This document shows, piece after piece, positions 22,202 to 34,090 of a stretch of DNA of 64,000 bases. The notes beneath the pieces are model-generated. The model did no database searches, was not told the DNA's origin, and saw nothing but the letters and a program-made list of their open reading frames with translations. Source of the stretch: Oscheius tipulae (lineage: Eukaryota > Nematoda > Chromadorea > Rhabditida > Rhabditidae); NCBI GenBank assembly GCA_037178975.1, contig JASJZH010000004.1, positions 11,098,001-11,162,000 of the forward strand. The letters are read 5' to 3'. A program made the position numbers and the translations under genes. Every line of letters begins with the position of its first letter. Position 1 is the stretch's first letter.

Positions 22202-25105
22202 ATGAGGCTCTTCCTGTCAGCAGTTTTACTCTTTCTGCTGTATTCGAATGTCGAGGCTGGACGACGTGTCAAAGCCAAATCTTGGTAGGTCTCTATCCCG
22301 GTTTATTCAAGTGCTTTCATCAGCACGAACATATACTAATGAAATCGGGGCATGCAAAGAGACGGAACTAATGGATATTGCAGACAAACTTTGGGGGTAT
22401 ATCAATTGTTTATTACTCGGGAAGTGTTTGAATTGCAATAGGTTTTTTTTGCTATAGGTGTTTCTGTCTCTCTGTCGCTCTGTCTTACTGTCTCTTTATT
22501 TGTGCATTGAATAACCTTCAATTATCTACCGAGCCACTCAAAAATTCAGAGACATCGTGTTGTTCTCGACCTTTTCTCCCCTCGTTCCACTAAATATTCC
22601 AGTTGCCTAGCTTTCCAATTGAATATTCCCAATTCAGTCTCTTATTAGATGGGAGAATTGAGAAAGGAGTCGGGTGTCAGTTGCGATGAGCTCTCGAATT
22701 TCGACCCGCTCTCTCTCTCTCTCGCTCCACGCAGTGCTGAATAATGCAGTCCGGGTTGAGAAAAGCTGTACCTTGAGAACAAAAAGAGGCACATGGGAAC
22801 CAAGGGGGATCGAACATCGTTCTTACAGCAAGAGGACTGCTTTCAATAGGAGGACCACAAACTACCAGGCATGGAGGGAACAGATGACCGTTTGCGATCT
22901 GCTACAGGAGTATGATGCTGCTGTGAGACCTTCGGGAAGAACTCCTTGGAGCAGTCAAAGTAGGTTCAGAGACAGAGAGACGAAGGATAACCAACAGCCT
23001 CCACTTTCCTGCAAGCAATTACAGAGCTCCTAGAGCCATTTAAACTGTTTTAGCAACTCTAAAATGAGCAATAGAACCCCAGAAACATAACCAGCGTCCT
23101 CGAAAACTCTTTAGCAACAAAAACAAAAAGTTTTTTGTCGGCTGGATCTTAACCAGGAACCCTCGCCGACGTGCTGGTCTCAAGCACTGATGATAATCAC
23201 TAGGCCATTGGGTTGACGCGTCTCCCCCGTTTCATTTAAGCGCTTCGGGTTTCCCGCAAATAGTCCGATTTTCCTTAGCTTTAAGGTAGTCAGTCTCCGA
23301 CCAGGTGAAAAAAGTGGAAATTTTGAAAAGCTCTCCCCTTGAGGAGAGCAGCTAGAATTCATGCTTTTGTTGGTTTTGACAGTAAAAAAAGTTCTTTTGA
23401 CGAGGAGTGAGAGATAGAGAATGTTTTCAGAGGGTCCTGTCCTAGTCACAACCAGCCTCGATGTCCGATCCATCTCTGCTGTCTCGGAAAAGAACATGGT
23501 ACGTTCGAATCTTTTGTGCAGTATTCCCATTTCCCAGGAATTCGTAGCCCAATTCCGTTTTCGACAAGAATGGTACGACGATCGTCTCCGGTTCATAGAA
23601 CATCAAGGTCCTCTCTCAGCCGACTATCGAAATTTTGAATTCATTCACGTGGCCAGAGACCAGAAGCTCTGGATCCCTGATACCTTCTTTCAAAATGAGA
23701 GGAAAGGATGGTACCACATGCTTGACCAGGTGGTTCCAAGCATGTTCATGATTCAGGTACTGTTTTCAGGAGAACAAGTTCCTGAAAATCCGATCTGATG
23801 GAAAGTTGATCTATGACAGGAGACTGACACTGCATCTGGCCTGCTCCATGCATCTGTCCAGATATCCAATGGACACGCAGAACTGTGAAATCGCCTTCGC
23901 TTCATGTAAGTCTTCAACCATTGAAGTCTGGAGAGTCTGTTTATCCGTCTTTGGATCAAACTTGACAAGTGTTGTCGAGAAAAGAGTAGGCAGGTGCAGT
24001 GTATACTTTGAGAGAAAAACACATAGTGACAGGGACATGATAAAAGTATCTGTTTTAACAGATTAACAGAACAAGTTGCCTACAGAATCGTCCGAGAAGA
24101 TAGATAGAAACTAGCGTGGAGTCTGACAGTAACAGTAAGAGACACATAGTCAAAATGAAGGCAGTTGATAGAAACGTAGTAGTAGGCTGACAGATACAAA
24201 CTAGCAGATACCAAAGGGACTGAGTAAGGGAGTCAATTGAACAGATTGCCAGAATGAGAGAGGACAGAGACTTTCTCAAAGGTCTTGTATGACTTAAGTT
24301 GACAGAAAGAGATATGTAGCATTTGACAGGAATTAGTGCGCAGATTGAAAAAGACAGGAGTACAGAGCCAGACAAAGAGGCTGACAGATAGGCGTGTTGA
24401 CAGTGAACAGCGGGGCGTTGGCTGGCACGGGCAGGATAGATTGAGAGAGACAGTTACTGTGAAAGACATGGGCAGATTGACAGAAGCTGACAGTCAAAAG
24501 TCGCGTTTCGATAAACGTTGGTCATTTTCAAACTTTCAAACTCTTTTCAGATGCTTACACAACCGACGACATCAAGTACGAATGGGATTCCGATGCTATA
24601 AAGTTTCATATCGGTGCTAATGGAGCTCTTCCCAACTTTGAGATTGCAGAGTTCAAAAATGGAACGTGTCACTCAAAGACCAACACGGGTTTGAGCGTCT
24701 TCTTTACCCGGAAATTGACTATTTTTAGGAGAATATTCATGTCTGAAAGTGGAGCTTAAGCTAAAGAGAGTCTTCTCCTTCTTCCTCCTTCAGCTCTACA
24801 TCCCATCGTCTATGCTGGTCGGAGTAGCTTGGGTATCTTACTGGATTGACTGGAAGTCAACTGCGGCGAGAGTTCCTCTGGCTATCATCACGCTGTTGAC
24901 TATGATCAGTACTTCTCATGGTGTGTGCTAGGAAAAAGAGAGGTTCTAGCGGAATCATACTACTGTCGACCATTAGCTTGTAACTCATAGCGTCTGCTCT
25001 AACCCGGAACAAAAGTTTGAAGTCTGGCAATGTTTTAGAAACCTGTCATAGACAAGACAAGAAATTGACAGGACAGGCTAACAAGTAATGGAATTGAACA
25101 GTTTC

Positions 25106-25145
<40 letters not shown>

Positions 25146-26343
25146 CGGGCAAGTTGAACATAGTAACGCTCAAATTGGGGTTTCCAGCTGAGACGGGACA
25201 TACTGAAGATGTTCACAGGCGCATTCCAAAATATTGACACAGATCAGATGCAAGAGGTAGAAGTTGGAGAGAACAGCACAGAAGTTGGCTGACAGGGGAC
25301 AGGCTAGGACAATTTGTCCTAGTCTTAGAACTGGACAGCTTGAGAGAGACAGGGTGGCAAAGGGACAGAGACTGGATTAAAATCCGAAACCTGATGAGTT
25401 GAAACTGTACTTTGTGTCAAAGTTCTTAAGTTTGCGACAACAAAATGACGTTTTCCCTCTATCACATTTACATGATCGTAAATAAGATTTGCAGCTGTCA
25501 ACTCCAATCTGCCGCCCGTCTCCTATGCCAAGTCGATCGACATCTGGGTCGGGGCCTGTGTCGTCTTCATCTTCTTTTCTCTGATAGAATATGCCGTCGT
25601 GAACTACATGGGAATCATGGATGAGCACAGACAGATGCGTAAGGCTGCTTGTAACCGGAGCCGGCTCTCGAATGTGATTGACACGGACATGTACATGCAG
25701 AGCGCTGACATGATGACATCACCAACCTCAGTCGGTGACTTTAGTCCCCAGGAGAAGAAACGACTCCTTCGAAGAAAAAGAAAAAAGTCGTTCGAAATGA
25801 GGGAGGGAGCTGCCGGTGTACACGAGATGACTGATATGCTGGGTCCACCGAGGAGCGCTGGGATGGTAGAAGAAGGTTGGACCTTCCACGACACGACGGA
25901 TCTCGTCTATATCGGGCAGAGGAAGCGGGTAGAACTCGTTCGCTGGTGTAGTGTTCTTTCGTCGAGAGGACGTGCTGAGCGAATCGATATCATTGCCAGG
26001 TAGGCCGAGTCATACGGTCTCTATCTCTTGTCCCTTCTCTGTTTCTCTGTCTCTGTCTCTCGGTTTTTTGTCTTTCTGCCTTTATATCTCTCTGACTCGA
26101 TATTTCGCCAGCTCTGTCTCTCTATCGCTGTCTCCCGGTCTTTCTGCCTCTCTGTCTGTCCCTCTGTTTCTGTGTTTCTCTTTCTCTCTGCCTTTCGGTC
26201 TCTGTCTCTCTTTCCCTCAGTCTCTCTGCTTCTGTGTTTCTGTGTCTTTATTCATACCCCCGGATTTCAGGATAATCTTTCCGATTGCATTCATTTGCTT
26301 CAACTTCGCTTACTGGAGTGTTTACCTGGATGAAGAAGGATAA
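22202..26343 (+). CDS. Cys-loop ligand-gated chloride channel subunit (GluCl/GlyR-like)
   Basis: Pentameric neurotransmitter-gated channel subunit. Exon 1 (22202-22285) encodes a signal peptide ([20 protein letters not shown]). Exon 2 (about 22770-22970) ends with [19 protein letters not shown], and exon 3 (from 23419) reads [20 protein letters not shown], the usual GluCl/GlyR start. The Cys-loop is complete: [15 protein letters not shown] (near 23850). The second disulphide characteristic of GluCl/Gly[13 protein letters not shown], is present (near 24670-24735). M1 is [19 protein letters not shown]2 reads [18 protein letters not shown] (near 24865-24915). M3 and a long basic M3-M4 loop fill the exon from 25495 to 26001, and M4 ([19 protein letters not shown]) ends at TAA 26341-26343. 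The loop has [12 protein letters not shown]. An anion channel is likely from TAARV at the M1-M2 link, but Ala replaces the usual Pro. The ligand is not assigned. Three introns are long and hold repeats. Confidence 0.9.
23055..23405 (-). repeat. Dispersed repeat with tRNA-like A/B-box module, copy 1
   Basis: On the minus strand ATGGCCTAGTGATTATCAT (A-box-like) is followed about 40 bases later by GAGGGTTCCTGGTTAAGATCC (B-box-like). Flanking blocks are shared with copies at 44265, 46965, 54930 and 58010: AACCCTCGCCGACGTGCTGG, CACTAGGCCATTGG, CGTCTCxCCCGTTTC, and GAGAGCAGCTAGAATT at the right end. The copy lies in an intron of the ion-channel gene. Confidence 0.75.
25107..25142. repeat. (AT)n microsatellite in an ion-channel intron
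   Basis: About 18 perfect AT units between the M2 and M3 exons of the Cys-loop channel. Confidence 0.95.
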
Positions 26344-26411
26344 TATTACTGTGTTCATTAATTTTTTTGGGTTCGATAAACTGTGTATTTTTCTTAAAAA
26401 GTTATGTCCAA

Positions 26412-26668
26412 TCACTGGGAGCCGCTCAGAGGGTTCTGAGCCGTCATGACCTTGTCCTCGACCGGAGCCGGATTGCATTCCCAGAACTCCATGCCCATGT
26501 TGGTTTCGGGGCTGCAGACCTCGTCATGCTGAAAAATAAACTTTTGCCTTGTCAAGGCCACAAGCTTACTGGACAGTCGGTATTGGTCTTGCACAGTTTG
26601 GCAAAACTGACGGTCGCTAGGGCTAGGAAGAAGAAAAGAAGCAGCAGCTTGCGGATGGGAGCGATCAT
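26412..26668 (-). CDS. Small secreted Cys-containing peptide
   Basis: Two exons. The first has a basic start and a strong signal peptide (MIAPIRKLLLLFFFLALATV), then FAKLCKTNTDCP. After a 42-bp intron the second reads HDEVCSPETNMGMEFWECNP and ends PLSGSQ at TGA 26412-26414. The spacing C-x5-C-x4-C-x12-C suggests a small disulphide-bonded domain like the start of an EB or whey-acidic-type module, though too short for a full one. A TATA-like CTTATAAAA on this strand lies at 26697-26705. It converges tail to tail with the channel gene, with only 68 bp between stops. Confidence 0.7.
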
Positions 26669-26696
26669 GGTTGTTTTGCCTGATTCTATCCCTTGC

Positions 26697-26705
26697 TTTT
26701 ATAAG
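26697..26705 (-). promoter_or_regulatory. TATA-like element of the 26668 (-) gene
   Basis: CTTATAAAA on the minus strand, 29-37 bases before the ATG at 26668. Confidence 0.45.
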
Positions 26706-27943
26706 ACCCATTCAAAACACAACAGTTGCTACGTGTTGAAAAACACAACAAGGAGTCTCGTCGTAATACCCTGAGCCAGAGCCTCTGGCGTAAACAGGCG
26801 AGAAGAGACAGAGAGAGAAAAAGTTGAAAGTCCGGTAAATAACAGGGCATCTGGATGAACTATTATTAAAATTGACTTAACTACTAACCAGCCGGCTTCG
26901 CCGCCTGCCGACGACTTTACTTCTCTCTCTCTCTCTCTCTCTTCCTGTCTGTTTTTATTGTCTTGGATCCGTGATGAAATATAGTTTGCAACATTTTACA
27001 ACAACAACGATTCACAGCTTCTTATCTTGCTTTTGTTTCGTGGCCACGGACCAACAAAGAAACAGTCAACCACAGACACCATCGTGCTTTCATAATTCTG
27101 ATCTCTAATGGTCTATCTCTACCGCGAAATAGTTTTATTTCACCATCCGTTTTCATCACGGATCCAATAAAAAACCTTAATGTGTTGAAAATCCGGCTGA
27201 CTCATTTTTAAATTGCTGAGCCCATTCGAACTATTGAAGCTTTATGGTAATTGTGACTCTGTGCAATCTCGTCTTTTCCTTCGCCACAGTACAGAATGGA
27301 AAAGGTCGACTATGCCTAGAGATCTGTGTTTCTACAGCTGTGTCAGCCATAATTAGAGTAATTTTGACAAAAATAAGGTGACCGATAAGCTGATCGAAGC
27401 TGAACAAGAAGATGATGAGCTACCATTCACAGTGTCAAGGGCTATGGTATCGTACCTTGGAACAGTCAGCTGGTTTGTCTTGATTGCGATGTAAACACAA
27501 TAAAGTTAGAGTGGCTACGAGAAGATGGAAAGGGAAGCAAGACGTAGCACAGGTCCTCAAATTTGTGTTAGAGATTTAGAGTGCAACTCTGAAGAGAAAA
27601 CAGTCATGGAAACAAGCGCGAGACTGTTCGAACACTTTTAATTTCTCAGTTGGGACCAAGCTTCTTTTCCATCTCAGACCTTCCGGACTGACCCGTCCAG
27701 TTTTTTCCGGAACATCTTATTCTAGTTAGTTTGCTTTTTTTTATTTGCTGAGATTTCTCACACAACTGTATTCTGGAAGGTAGACGAAAAAAGTCTTCTC
27801 CACAGCATCTTTGAGTTTTGATCAAGAGGTGCGCGCGCGACGATCTTCCTCTTTTTCTGTTTGTCCAACGCTAGTTGTTTTGTGAAACAAACAAAAACCC
27901 TATTTGACATCGGGGGCGTACTTCCTCAACTCTTGATCAGACT
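26706..27943. other. Intergenic, 1.2 kb, no gene seen
   Basis: Divergent promoter region between the small secreted peptide (-) and the otopetrin-like gene (+). It holds a CT tract at 26923-26944 and a GCGCGCGC stretch near 27832. No open frame with splice or start support was found. Confidence 0.45.
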
Positions 27944-30708
27944 ATGAGCTCGACCGTCTATGCCTTACCGCTAAATCCTATTCAGGACTGTAGGGAGAGA
28001 TGGAAGAAAAAGCAAGATCCCCTATACCTTCGAATAGTCAAAATTTTCAGAGTGTCCAGCCAAGATGCCCGAAAATTTGCGTTTATTTACTGCTGCATAG
28101 TCCTATTCATTTGTGTCTCATTAAGAGTACAAGATATTTCCGAACTCGGTCCGGCTAGACAGGGAGACATCAAGACTTTGGTAAGTCAGAGAAACAGAGG
28201 GGTGGAGGGACAGGTAAAGGGAAAGATAGACGAACAAAGAGAGAGACGCAGGGAGACAGAAAGAGATTGTTCAAAACTGTAGACATTTCAGGTTGCCGAA
28301 TTCTTACTTCATGTACCAACTACAGTCTATGCAATTTGTTACCCGCTGAGGAGTTTTTTCCTGAAGGTTGAGCCGGAACATCCACTACTGGGTAGTTATG
28401 CCCTGCGTATACTTTGTGTTTGTAAGTCTCTGTCTCTCTGTCTCTCTCTCTCTCTCTCTGTACAACTGTTTCATTTCAGTGCTCAATGCTCTCTTTGTAT
28501 TCTTTTCCTTCTCCTACATCGGACCCTGCCTTTGGAATCCTGAAACACTGTCTTCCAGAGAAAGCTGCTCTACCGGGTCTGCCTAACCAATTTCCAGTGT
28601 GATCCTTTTTAGGATAATTTTTGAACGTTTCATGGAGCTTTGTAACTTCATCGGTCTCGGCTTTTTCGTCTTTTTCAACAGTCATGCAAGTTGTATACCA
28701 GATTTTGACAATGTCCAGTTTCAGTATCCACGAAAGAACAAGTTTCATCTCTTCTGCTTGGCTCACCATCTATGTGTCTCCTTGTATATCTACATTTTGA
28801 CCATGATCCACGAAGAAATGTATATTTTTGAAGAAATTACAAAGTGAGTATATTATTTGAGCTAAAAAGAAGAAGTACAGACGTCTTAATCCCATCACAA
28901 TCTCCAACGAATCTGCGATCAAAACCTATGGGACTGGTTTTGAACCGTATCTTAAAATGCTGTGGGTTTTGTTAAAGTTCCAAATAACAAATCTGCTGAA
29001 AAATGACCCAAATATCAACTTTTTAAGGTACATTGTGATCTGCGAATCCCTCGTAGTGGCTGTCTCTATCAACATTGTGATTATAGTCGATATTGGGAAG
29101 ACACCGACAGAAAACTTTGCGGAAAATTTTAACACAAAGAGGATGCTCTTATGGACAAATATAGGTATTGAGACTGACCAGTACTCTTTTCCCCCACACC
29201 ACTTCTGAATGTGGGGCGGAAAAGAGACTGTGGGGGAGAAGACTACTTTGGCTCTAATGACCAAAATGGCTTCCGAATGATGGCAATTATGACCATTAAA
29301 CATATTTGTAATAAGGAATCCAATTCTACCAATTTCTGTCCCTCTGGTATGACTTTGCCCATTTTCCAAGTTATAAATTGAACTGAAAGTCCGCGAATTC
29401 CTGATAATTTTTTAGGTAGACCAAAGCACTTTACAGCTTTGAAATGCTTTGCAAAGTTATAGAGCTAATCAAGGACTACTACTTGCAGAACATCATTTTA
29501 CAATGGAGTGGGGCTTCAAAGTAAAAAACTGGAATGAAGTTCTAAGCAAAACTAGGTAAACACTTCTATCAGTTTTCAGACCCAGGATTAAATTATCAAG
29601 CTATGATGTTCTGCAAAGCTCGCGGACTTTCAGTTCAATTCCCAACTTGGAAATTTTTCGGGTAATTTGGACAAACCCTTACCAGAGGGTCAGAAAATGG
29701 TAGAAATGAATTCCTTATGCCAAATATGCTAAATGGTCATATTTCCCATCATTCAGAAGCCATTTTGGTCGCTGGAGCCGAAGTGGTCGTGGGGGGAAGA
29801 TGAAAGAGACCTGCCCATTGAGACTGCTTTTTGCCCTACTTCATCCATTTTCAGTCGTCCTGAGTCTGTTTGGAGAGTTCGTCTTGGCAGACAAGCTAAA
29901 ACTTCATCAACAGGACGAAATGAAAGAGAGTATCGGTCTCATATTCATGATAGTCCATCTAATGTGCCTGTTCGCTGGTATCTCTATTTGCATGACAATC
30001 GTGAGGAGAAACCTGAATAGGGAACAGGTTGCTATCCTCTTGCCCTAAAAGTTTAGATTTCAGGTGAGAGAATACGGAGACACACTGTCCCAGACTGTCG
30101 AGACTAGTCTTTTGTATTTCGGAGCAGCGGGAGCTCTTTGCTATGCGTGCAGTGAGTAAGAAAGAGAGACACAAAGACACAGAGACACTGAGACACAGAG
30201 AGAGATAGAAACAGAGAAACAGAGACGTGTTATGACCAATACTTTAGTGGGTCTTGTTCACTCTATCGAGCTTCTAGACAACTTCAATGCTTTAGGTAGC
30301 GTGGCTGTCAATTTCATGAACATTGTATAAACTTTTGTCAGAGTTAAATTACATTGGCTTCAGGTTCAAATTTCAATCCAAACTCTACTCCTACTGAATC
30401 ATGACATCTCTAGCCAAAAAGGGTTCTTCTGGCTTGGGACATTCCTTTGGACCCTAAATTTTGTACTCTTTTCACTAGGACTTTTTGATGCTTCTTCTCT
30501 CGGAATCTATGCGAATCCAGTGCCGTATGGGTCTCCACTATCGATGGCGTGGGCAATGACAGTACGAGGACTACAGCCTTTCGATGTGTTCTATAGATTT
30601 CACTCGATCGTGATCATTGCGGAATGCATAGAGGCCCATTTGGTTCATGAAGAAAGACGGCAACTGTTAAATCGGGACAATGAGATGACAGACTATACGA
30701 AGTTTTGA
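27944..30708 (+). CDS. Otopetrin-like proton channel
   Basis: Many membrane spans over about nine exons. The start exon encodes a polar N-terminus and the first span (FAFIYCCIVLFICVSLRV). Otopetrin hallmarks are FHLFCLAHHLCVSLYIYILT followed by MIHEE (near 28745; compare the family's RFGLxHxxATNLxxW...ETxHE block) and, near the end, GLQPFDVFYRFHSIVIIAE (near 30570; the family's LPFxxFYRxHS block). Other spans: YIVICESLVVAVSINIVIIV (near 29032), LIFMIVHLMCLFAGISICM (near 29935), and GFFWLGTFLWTLNFVLFSLG (near 30420). It ends with a short tail at TGA 30706-30708. Otopetrins conduct protons; several nematode copies exist. The intron 29166-29800 is occupied by a foldback element. The N-terminal third is poorly conserved, so the assignment rests on the C-terminal half. 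Confidence 0.7.
29259..29771. repeat. Foldback element in the otopetrin-like gene intron
   Basis: Arms of about 140-150 bp (29259-29396 and 29621-29771) are imperfect inverted copies, for example GACCAAAATGGCTTCCGAAT against its complement at the right end. About 225 bp separate them. No coding capacity is visible. It accounts for most of the intron. Confidence 0.8.
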
Positions 30709-31029
30709 GAATGAAGCATTTGTGGGTCCAGATTTATCTGACAGTGGGATTTACATGAGCGTCATGAAGTCAGTTCATAACGAGAGGAGAGCGCTAAGGA
30801 ATTAACCCATAGCGAGAGCAGAGCGTCAAGTCCGGCCAAATGTCTTCCATTTCCCCGATCTCCATATAAAACTTACTAATGTTCTGACTTTGTGATCGGA
30901 AGATTCCCTGGATGGAAAACAAACCAATCAGAGCCTCATTCAGCTGCCTTTGTGTGTCCTTCCCCCGACATGAGGATTCAGTAGGAGCAATCCTTTGAAA
31001 TTTGAACCAAACCTGTAACTTCTCAGTGT
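30709..31029. other. Intergenic, 320 bp
   Basis: Between the otopetrin-like gene and the chemoreceptor on the same strand. Nothing beyond presumed 3' and 5' regulatory DNA was seen. Confidence 0.4.
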
Positions 31030-32511
31030 ATGATTCTGGAAAGCCACCTTATCAATGTTATATTCGCTGCAATTCTCTCTGTTATAACCAACTACATCAT
31101 GATTTTTATCGTCTGTGGGTCAAAACGTTTGACCAAAGCCTACAAGATTCAAATGTATGTTACGGCCGGTATATGTCTATATTACACGGCTATAAATGTC
31201 TTTGTCAATCCGGTAAGACTACCATTTTTTGGTTAATTCAAAACTATAGACAATAGCTGTTATACCCAGCGATTCCACTGTAATCTTCGTGAAGGGCGGC
31301 ATCGAGACGAATTTCCAAGTGGGAAATGTTCTTCTCGATATTTTTGTTGGACTCATTATGCTCACCGCGATATTGCCTTCGGTCCAGTTTGTTTATAGGT
31401 ATCTTCACATAGTCCAGTGAGTTATTCACAGCCTGTTGACACTTTGCCAAATTTCCGTGGAAAGTTCCAGGCGAGAAGTCTGACCGGAAAGGTGTGAGTC
31501 AGTAGAGACGGAGAGACAGAGAGGCAGAAAGGCAGAGAGACAGAGACCATTGTCTAATTCCAGTGCCAGCAAAAAGTATCTTTGGGAGAGAGGAAGTACC
31601 TGGCTCTTGGTTCTGATCCCTCTGTTTTTCTCAATTTCTTCTTCAACCTATTTCTGCTACGAAATCGAGCCCGAGCAAATTGAAATTGATCGCTACAATG
31701 AGACGACTTTCTACATTAACATCCTCGGCTATACTTCATTTTTGGTGGCCAGTACTAAAGTAAACTTTACATTTTTCTGTACTAACACTTTTTCAAGATT
31801 ATGACCAGCTCCGATCTTGGAGTAGCTCCCACAAATGAGCCAAATTTGACGACCCTTGGAGCCATGTTTTACATGGCTATCATAATTTTTCTTACAAACT
31901 GCCTGATTTTGTTTACTGCAATTTCCATTCGGAGATCTTTGAAAAAGGAAAATGTCAGTCCCAGCACTCTTGCTATGCATAAACAGCTCAACAACACTTT
32001 GACAGCTCAGGTGAGTTCTTTCTCTCTCTCTCTCTGTCTCTCTGTTCCTCTGTCTCTTCGTCTCTCTGTCTCTGGGCCTCTCTGTCTCTCTATCTTCTTG
32101 TCTCTCTGTTTATCTGTCTTCTTGTCTCTCTGTCTCTGACTCTCTCCGTTTTCAGCAGCTCAAAACTTAAACACCAAGCGGCATAATGAACTCTGTACAC
32201 TTTTTCCAGGCCATCATTCCTTTCATTACCATTCACGTGCCTTTCTACATGTCCTGTCTGGCCCCATGCGTGGGCTGGTACATTTTCATCATCAACGAGT
32301 ACTTGCCCTACCTCTTCAGCTACTACTCTGTCTTCACGCCCTTGTCAGTCATCTACTACAGCAAGGTTTATTTGCCTTAATTAATGAATTGTTGGGGCTT
32401 TTTCAGAAAATACGTCGTCTGTTTTGCTGCTTCAATTCCAAGAAACTCTTTATGTGGGCTCATTCAGGTAGCCTAGAAAATCAGCCACATTGGGCAGAAC
32501 ATCGAAACTGA
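31030..32511 (+). CDS. Seven-transmembrane chemoreceptor (Str superfamily, Srd/Str-like)
   Basis: A short N-terminus leads directly into the first span (INVIFAAILSVITNYIMIFI). Then come RLTKAYKIQMYVTAGICLYY, VLLDIFVGLIMLTAILPSVQ (near 31330), STWLLVLIPLFFSISSSTYF (near 31590), MFYMAIIIFLTNCLILFTA (near 31865), and the family block LNNTLTAQAIIPFITIHVPF across a splice (31999/32210). A last span (LFSYYSVFTPLSVIYYSK) is followed by a soluble tail ending HWAEHRN. The Gln-rich LNxxLTxQ-xxxPFxxxxxPF pattern before the sixth span is typical of the Str superfamily. Exons at 31030-31213, 31252-31418, 31561-31758, 31801-32010, 32209-32366 and the tail. An AATAAAG overlaps the stop region. The family within Str is not settled. 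Confidence 0.75.
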
Positions 32512-32566
32512 ATAAAGCTTGCGTAGTTTCCTTATTATGCCGTTAACGGCTTAAATGGGGTTCATT

Positions 32567-34090
32567 TTATGAAGAACATTTTGGCTGCACGGATTCCGAT
32601 GATCCTTGACTTCTGTTGGTATAGACATATTTCCAAGCCAGGTCCGGAGTACTGTTACAGCTCTGACAAGAGTTGAGAATCAAATTCAGCGCGGCTTGAT
32701 CGTATCTGGAAGCAGACGGTGACAGGGACAGAGAGTCAAAGAGACCAAGAGAGGGAGAGAGAGAAATACAAAGAAATAGAGAGACAGAGAGACAAAGTGA
32801 CACAAAGTCACAGGAACAGTGAGACTCACTTATGACAGTTTCCCAGTTCGTAGATCTCGTCTTTTGTACCAAACTTGCAATGAAGATGTGCACCCGAAGG
32901 TGCCATGCATTCCTTCTCCAGCGCGCACAGCACCCATAGTTTCAAAGCTTTGTAGGTGGTTTGTGTCCTGTACCAGATCACTTTGCCAGATTCGCCCATT
33001 GGTTTCATGAGTTTGGTGCTCTCTGAGGCCAGGTATTTGTACATCCCTGAATTTTGTCATCAAGCTGATATGTGCTCTGTCTTTGTCTCTGTTTCTTGAA
33101 ATCTGTCGTCAAACCTGGATGAGTAGCGGCATAGAGACTGTGACTAGTCCGACTCAAGAAGAAGACATTGGGCTCGGTTGGAACAAGAGGCAGTTTTGCA
33201 ATCATTGGATTGAACGGCTCACGGAAATTTGTTGATGTGTCCATCCAAAAGACTGCGGGGAACTCTTTCAGAGCAATCTGAAGATTGGTAGTAATCAAAG
33301 TAACAAAAAACTTACAGCTATGATAATAGGTTTCCATCTGTACTCGCACAAGTTACTCACTCCAAATTTTGCGAGATTGACACTTCGAAGCTCCACATTA
33401 CAGGCCTCCTCGTACCATTTTCTTGATCGCTTGCTCAGACCAATGTCAAAAACAAGAACTTTCTTCCTTGGATACTTGGTCGAAATGGCCATAACCAGCT
33501 GACGTCCCTCTTTAGCATGGTTTTCCGACAGCGCCGTCACAAAGGTCAAATCAGGAAGGGGCATCTTTTCGATATTGACAAAGTTGCTCTGTCTGATTAT
33601 GCCTGGAAATTGTGGATAGAGGCATAGAGAGAGAAAGATTTTCCATGTTTTCCAGTTTACAAAATCTTAGAGCATACGTCACCATGATTCATAGGTCCAC
33701 AGAAAACAGACCAGCTTTTGATCTTACGTACTACGTTTTGACGTAAGCGTTATCTCCGACTCTGTGAGAACAGTGGTTGGATAGATTTTGGATAGCTCAC
33801 TCTTGAGAAAAGCAGTTAGAATTTGTTATTATCCAAATTTTCTTGACAATCAAACGCAGAGAAAGAGAAAGACTTGCCTAGATTCAGTAAATGCACCTTG
33901 TATTCTACTGCGTAATTTTCGGAAGAATGGAACCCTCGAGATGGGGCAACGAAGTAATCTTTCCCGTAGAGGTATAGCACATATATAAGAACGAAGATCT
34001 GTGAAAAAATTGTGTTGGAATCGAACTAAATCTTACCAGTTTCAAGCAAACAAATATAGAAAATAGGCGAAATGCTCTTTTGGGAAACAT
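32567..34090 (-). CDS. DUF1647 protein, predicted type II glycosyltransferase-like
   Basis: A nematode-expanded family thought to act in the Golgi. The minus strand opens with MFPKRAFRLFSIFVCLKL and, after an intron, IFVLIYVLYLYGKDYFVAPS, a single span near the N-terminus. The conserved domain follows: LTFVTALSENHAKEGRQLVM (near 33545), RKKVLVFDIGLSKRSRKWYE, then VFWMDTSTNFREPFNPMIAK (near 33235), WVLCALEKECMAPSGAHLHC (near 32910) and RYDQAALNLILNSC (near 32700). The HxYDQxALN and MDTS blocks are the family signature. The stop is at 32567-32569. The start at 34090 puts the membrane span at the N-terminus; an in-frame ATG at 34324 would add 78 residues of unlike composition. One intron (33880 to about 33603) appears to use a GC donor (CTAG|GCAAGT) and contains a fragment of the tRNA-like repeat. 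Substrate unknown. Confidence 0.82.
33715..33830 (-). repeat. Fragment of the dispersed tRNA-like repeat
   Basis: Shares the right-hand block of the family: TTACGT...GTAA...CTCCGACTCTGTGAGAA and AGAAAAGCAGTTAGAATTTG. The A/B-box module is missing. It is intronic in the DUF1647 gene. Confidence 0.55.

Noticed and set aside
21828-22278. Opposed 98- and 82-residue frames between UGT and the ion channel
   Set aside because: No start context, signal, splice sites or known domain; composition like intergenic DNA.
26028-26333. Leu/Ser/Cys-rich open frames in several intron regions (also 32001-32139, 43389-43610, 59335-59865)
   Set aside because: These are translations of the GTCTCT satellite tracts, not proteins.
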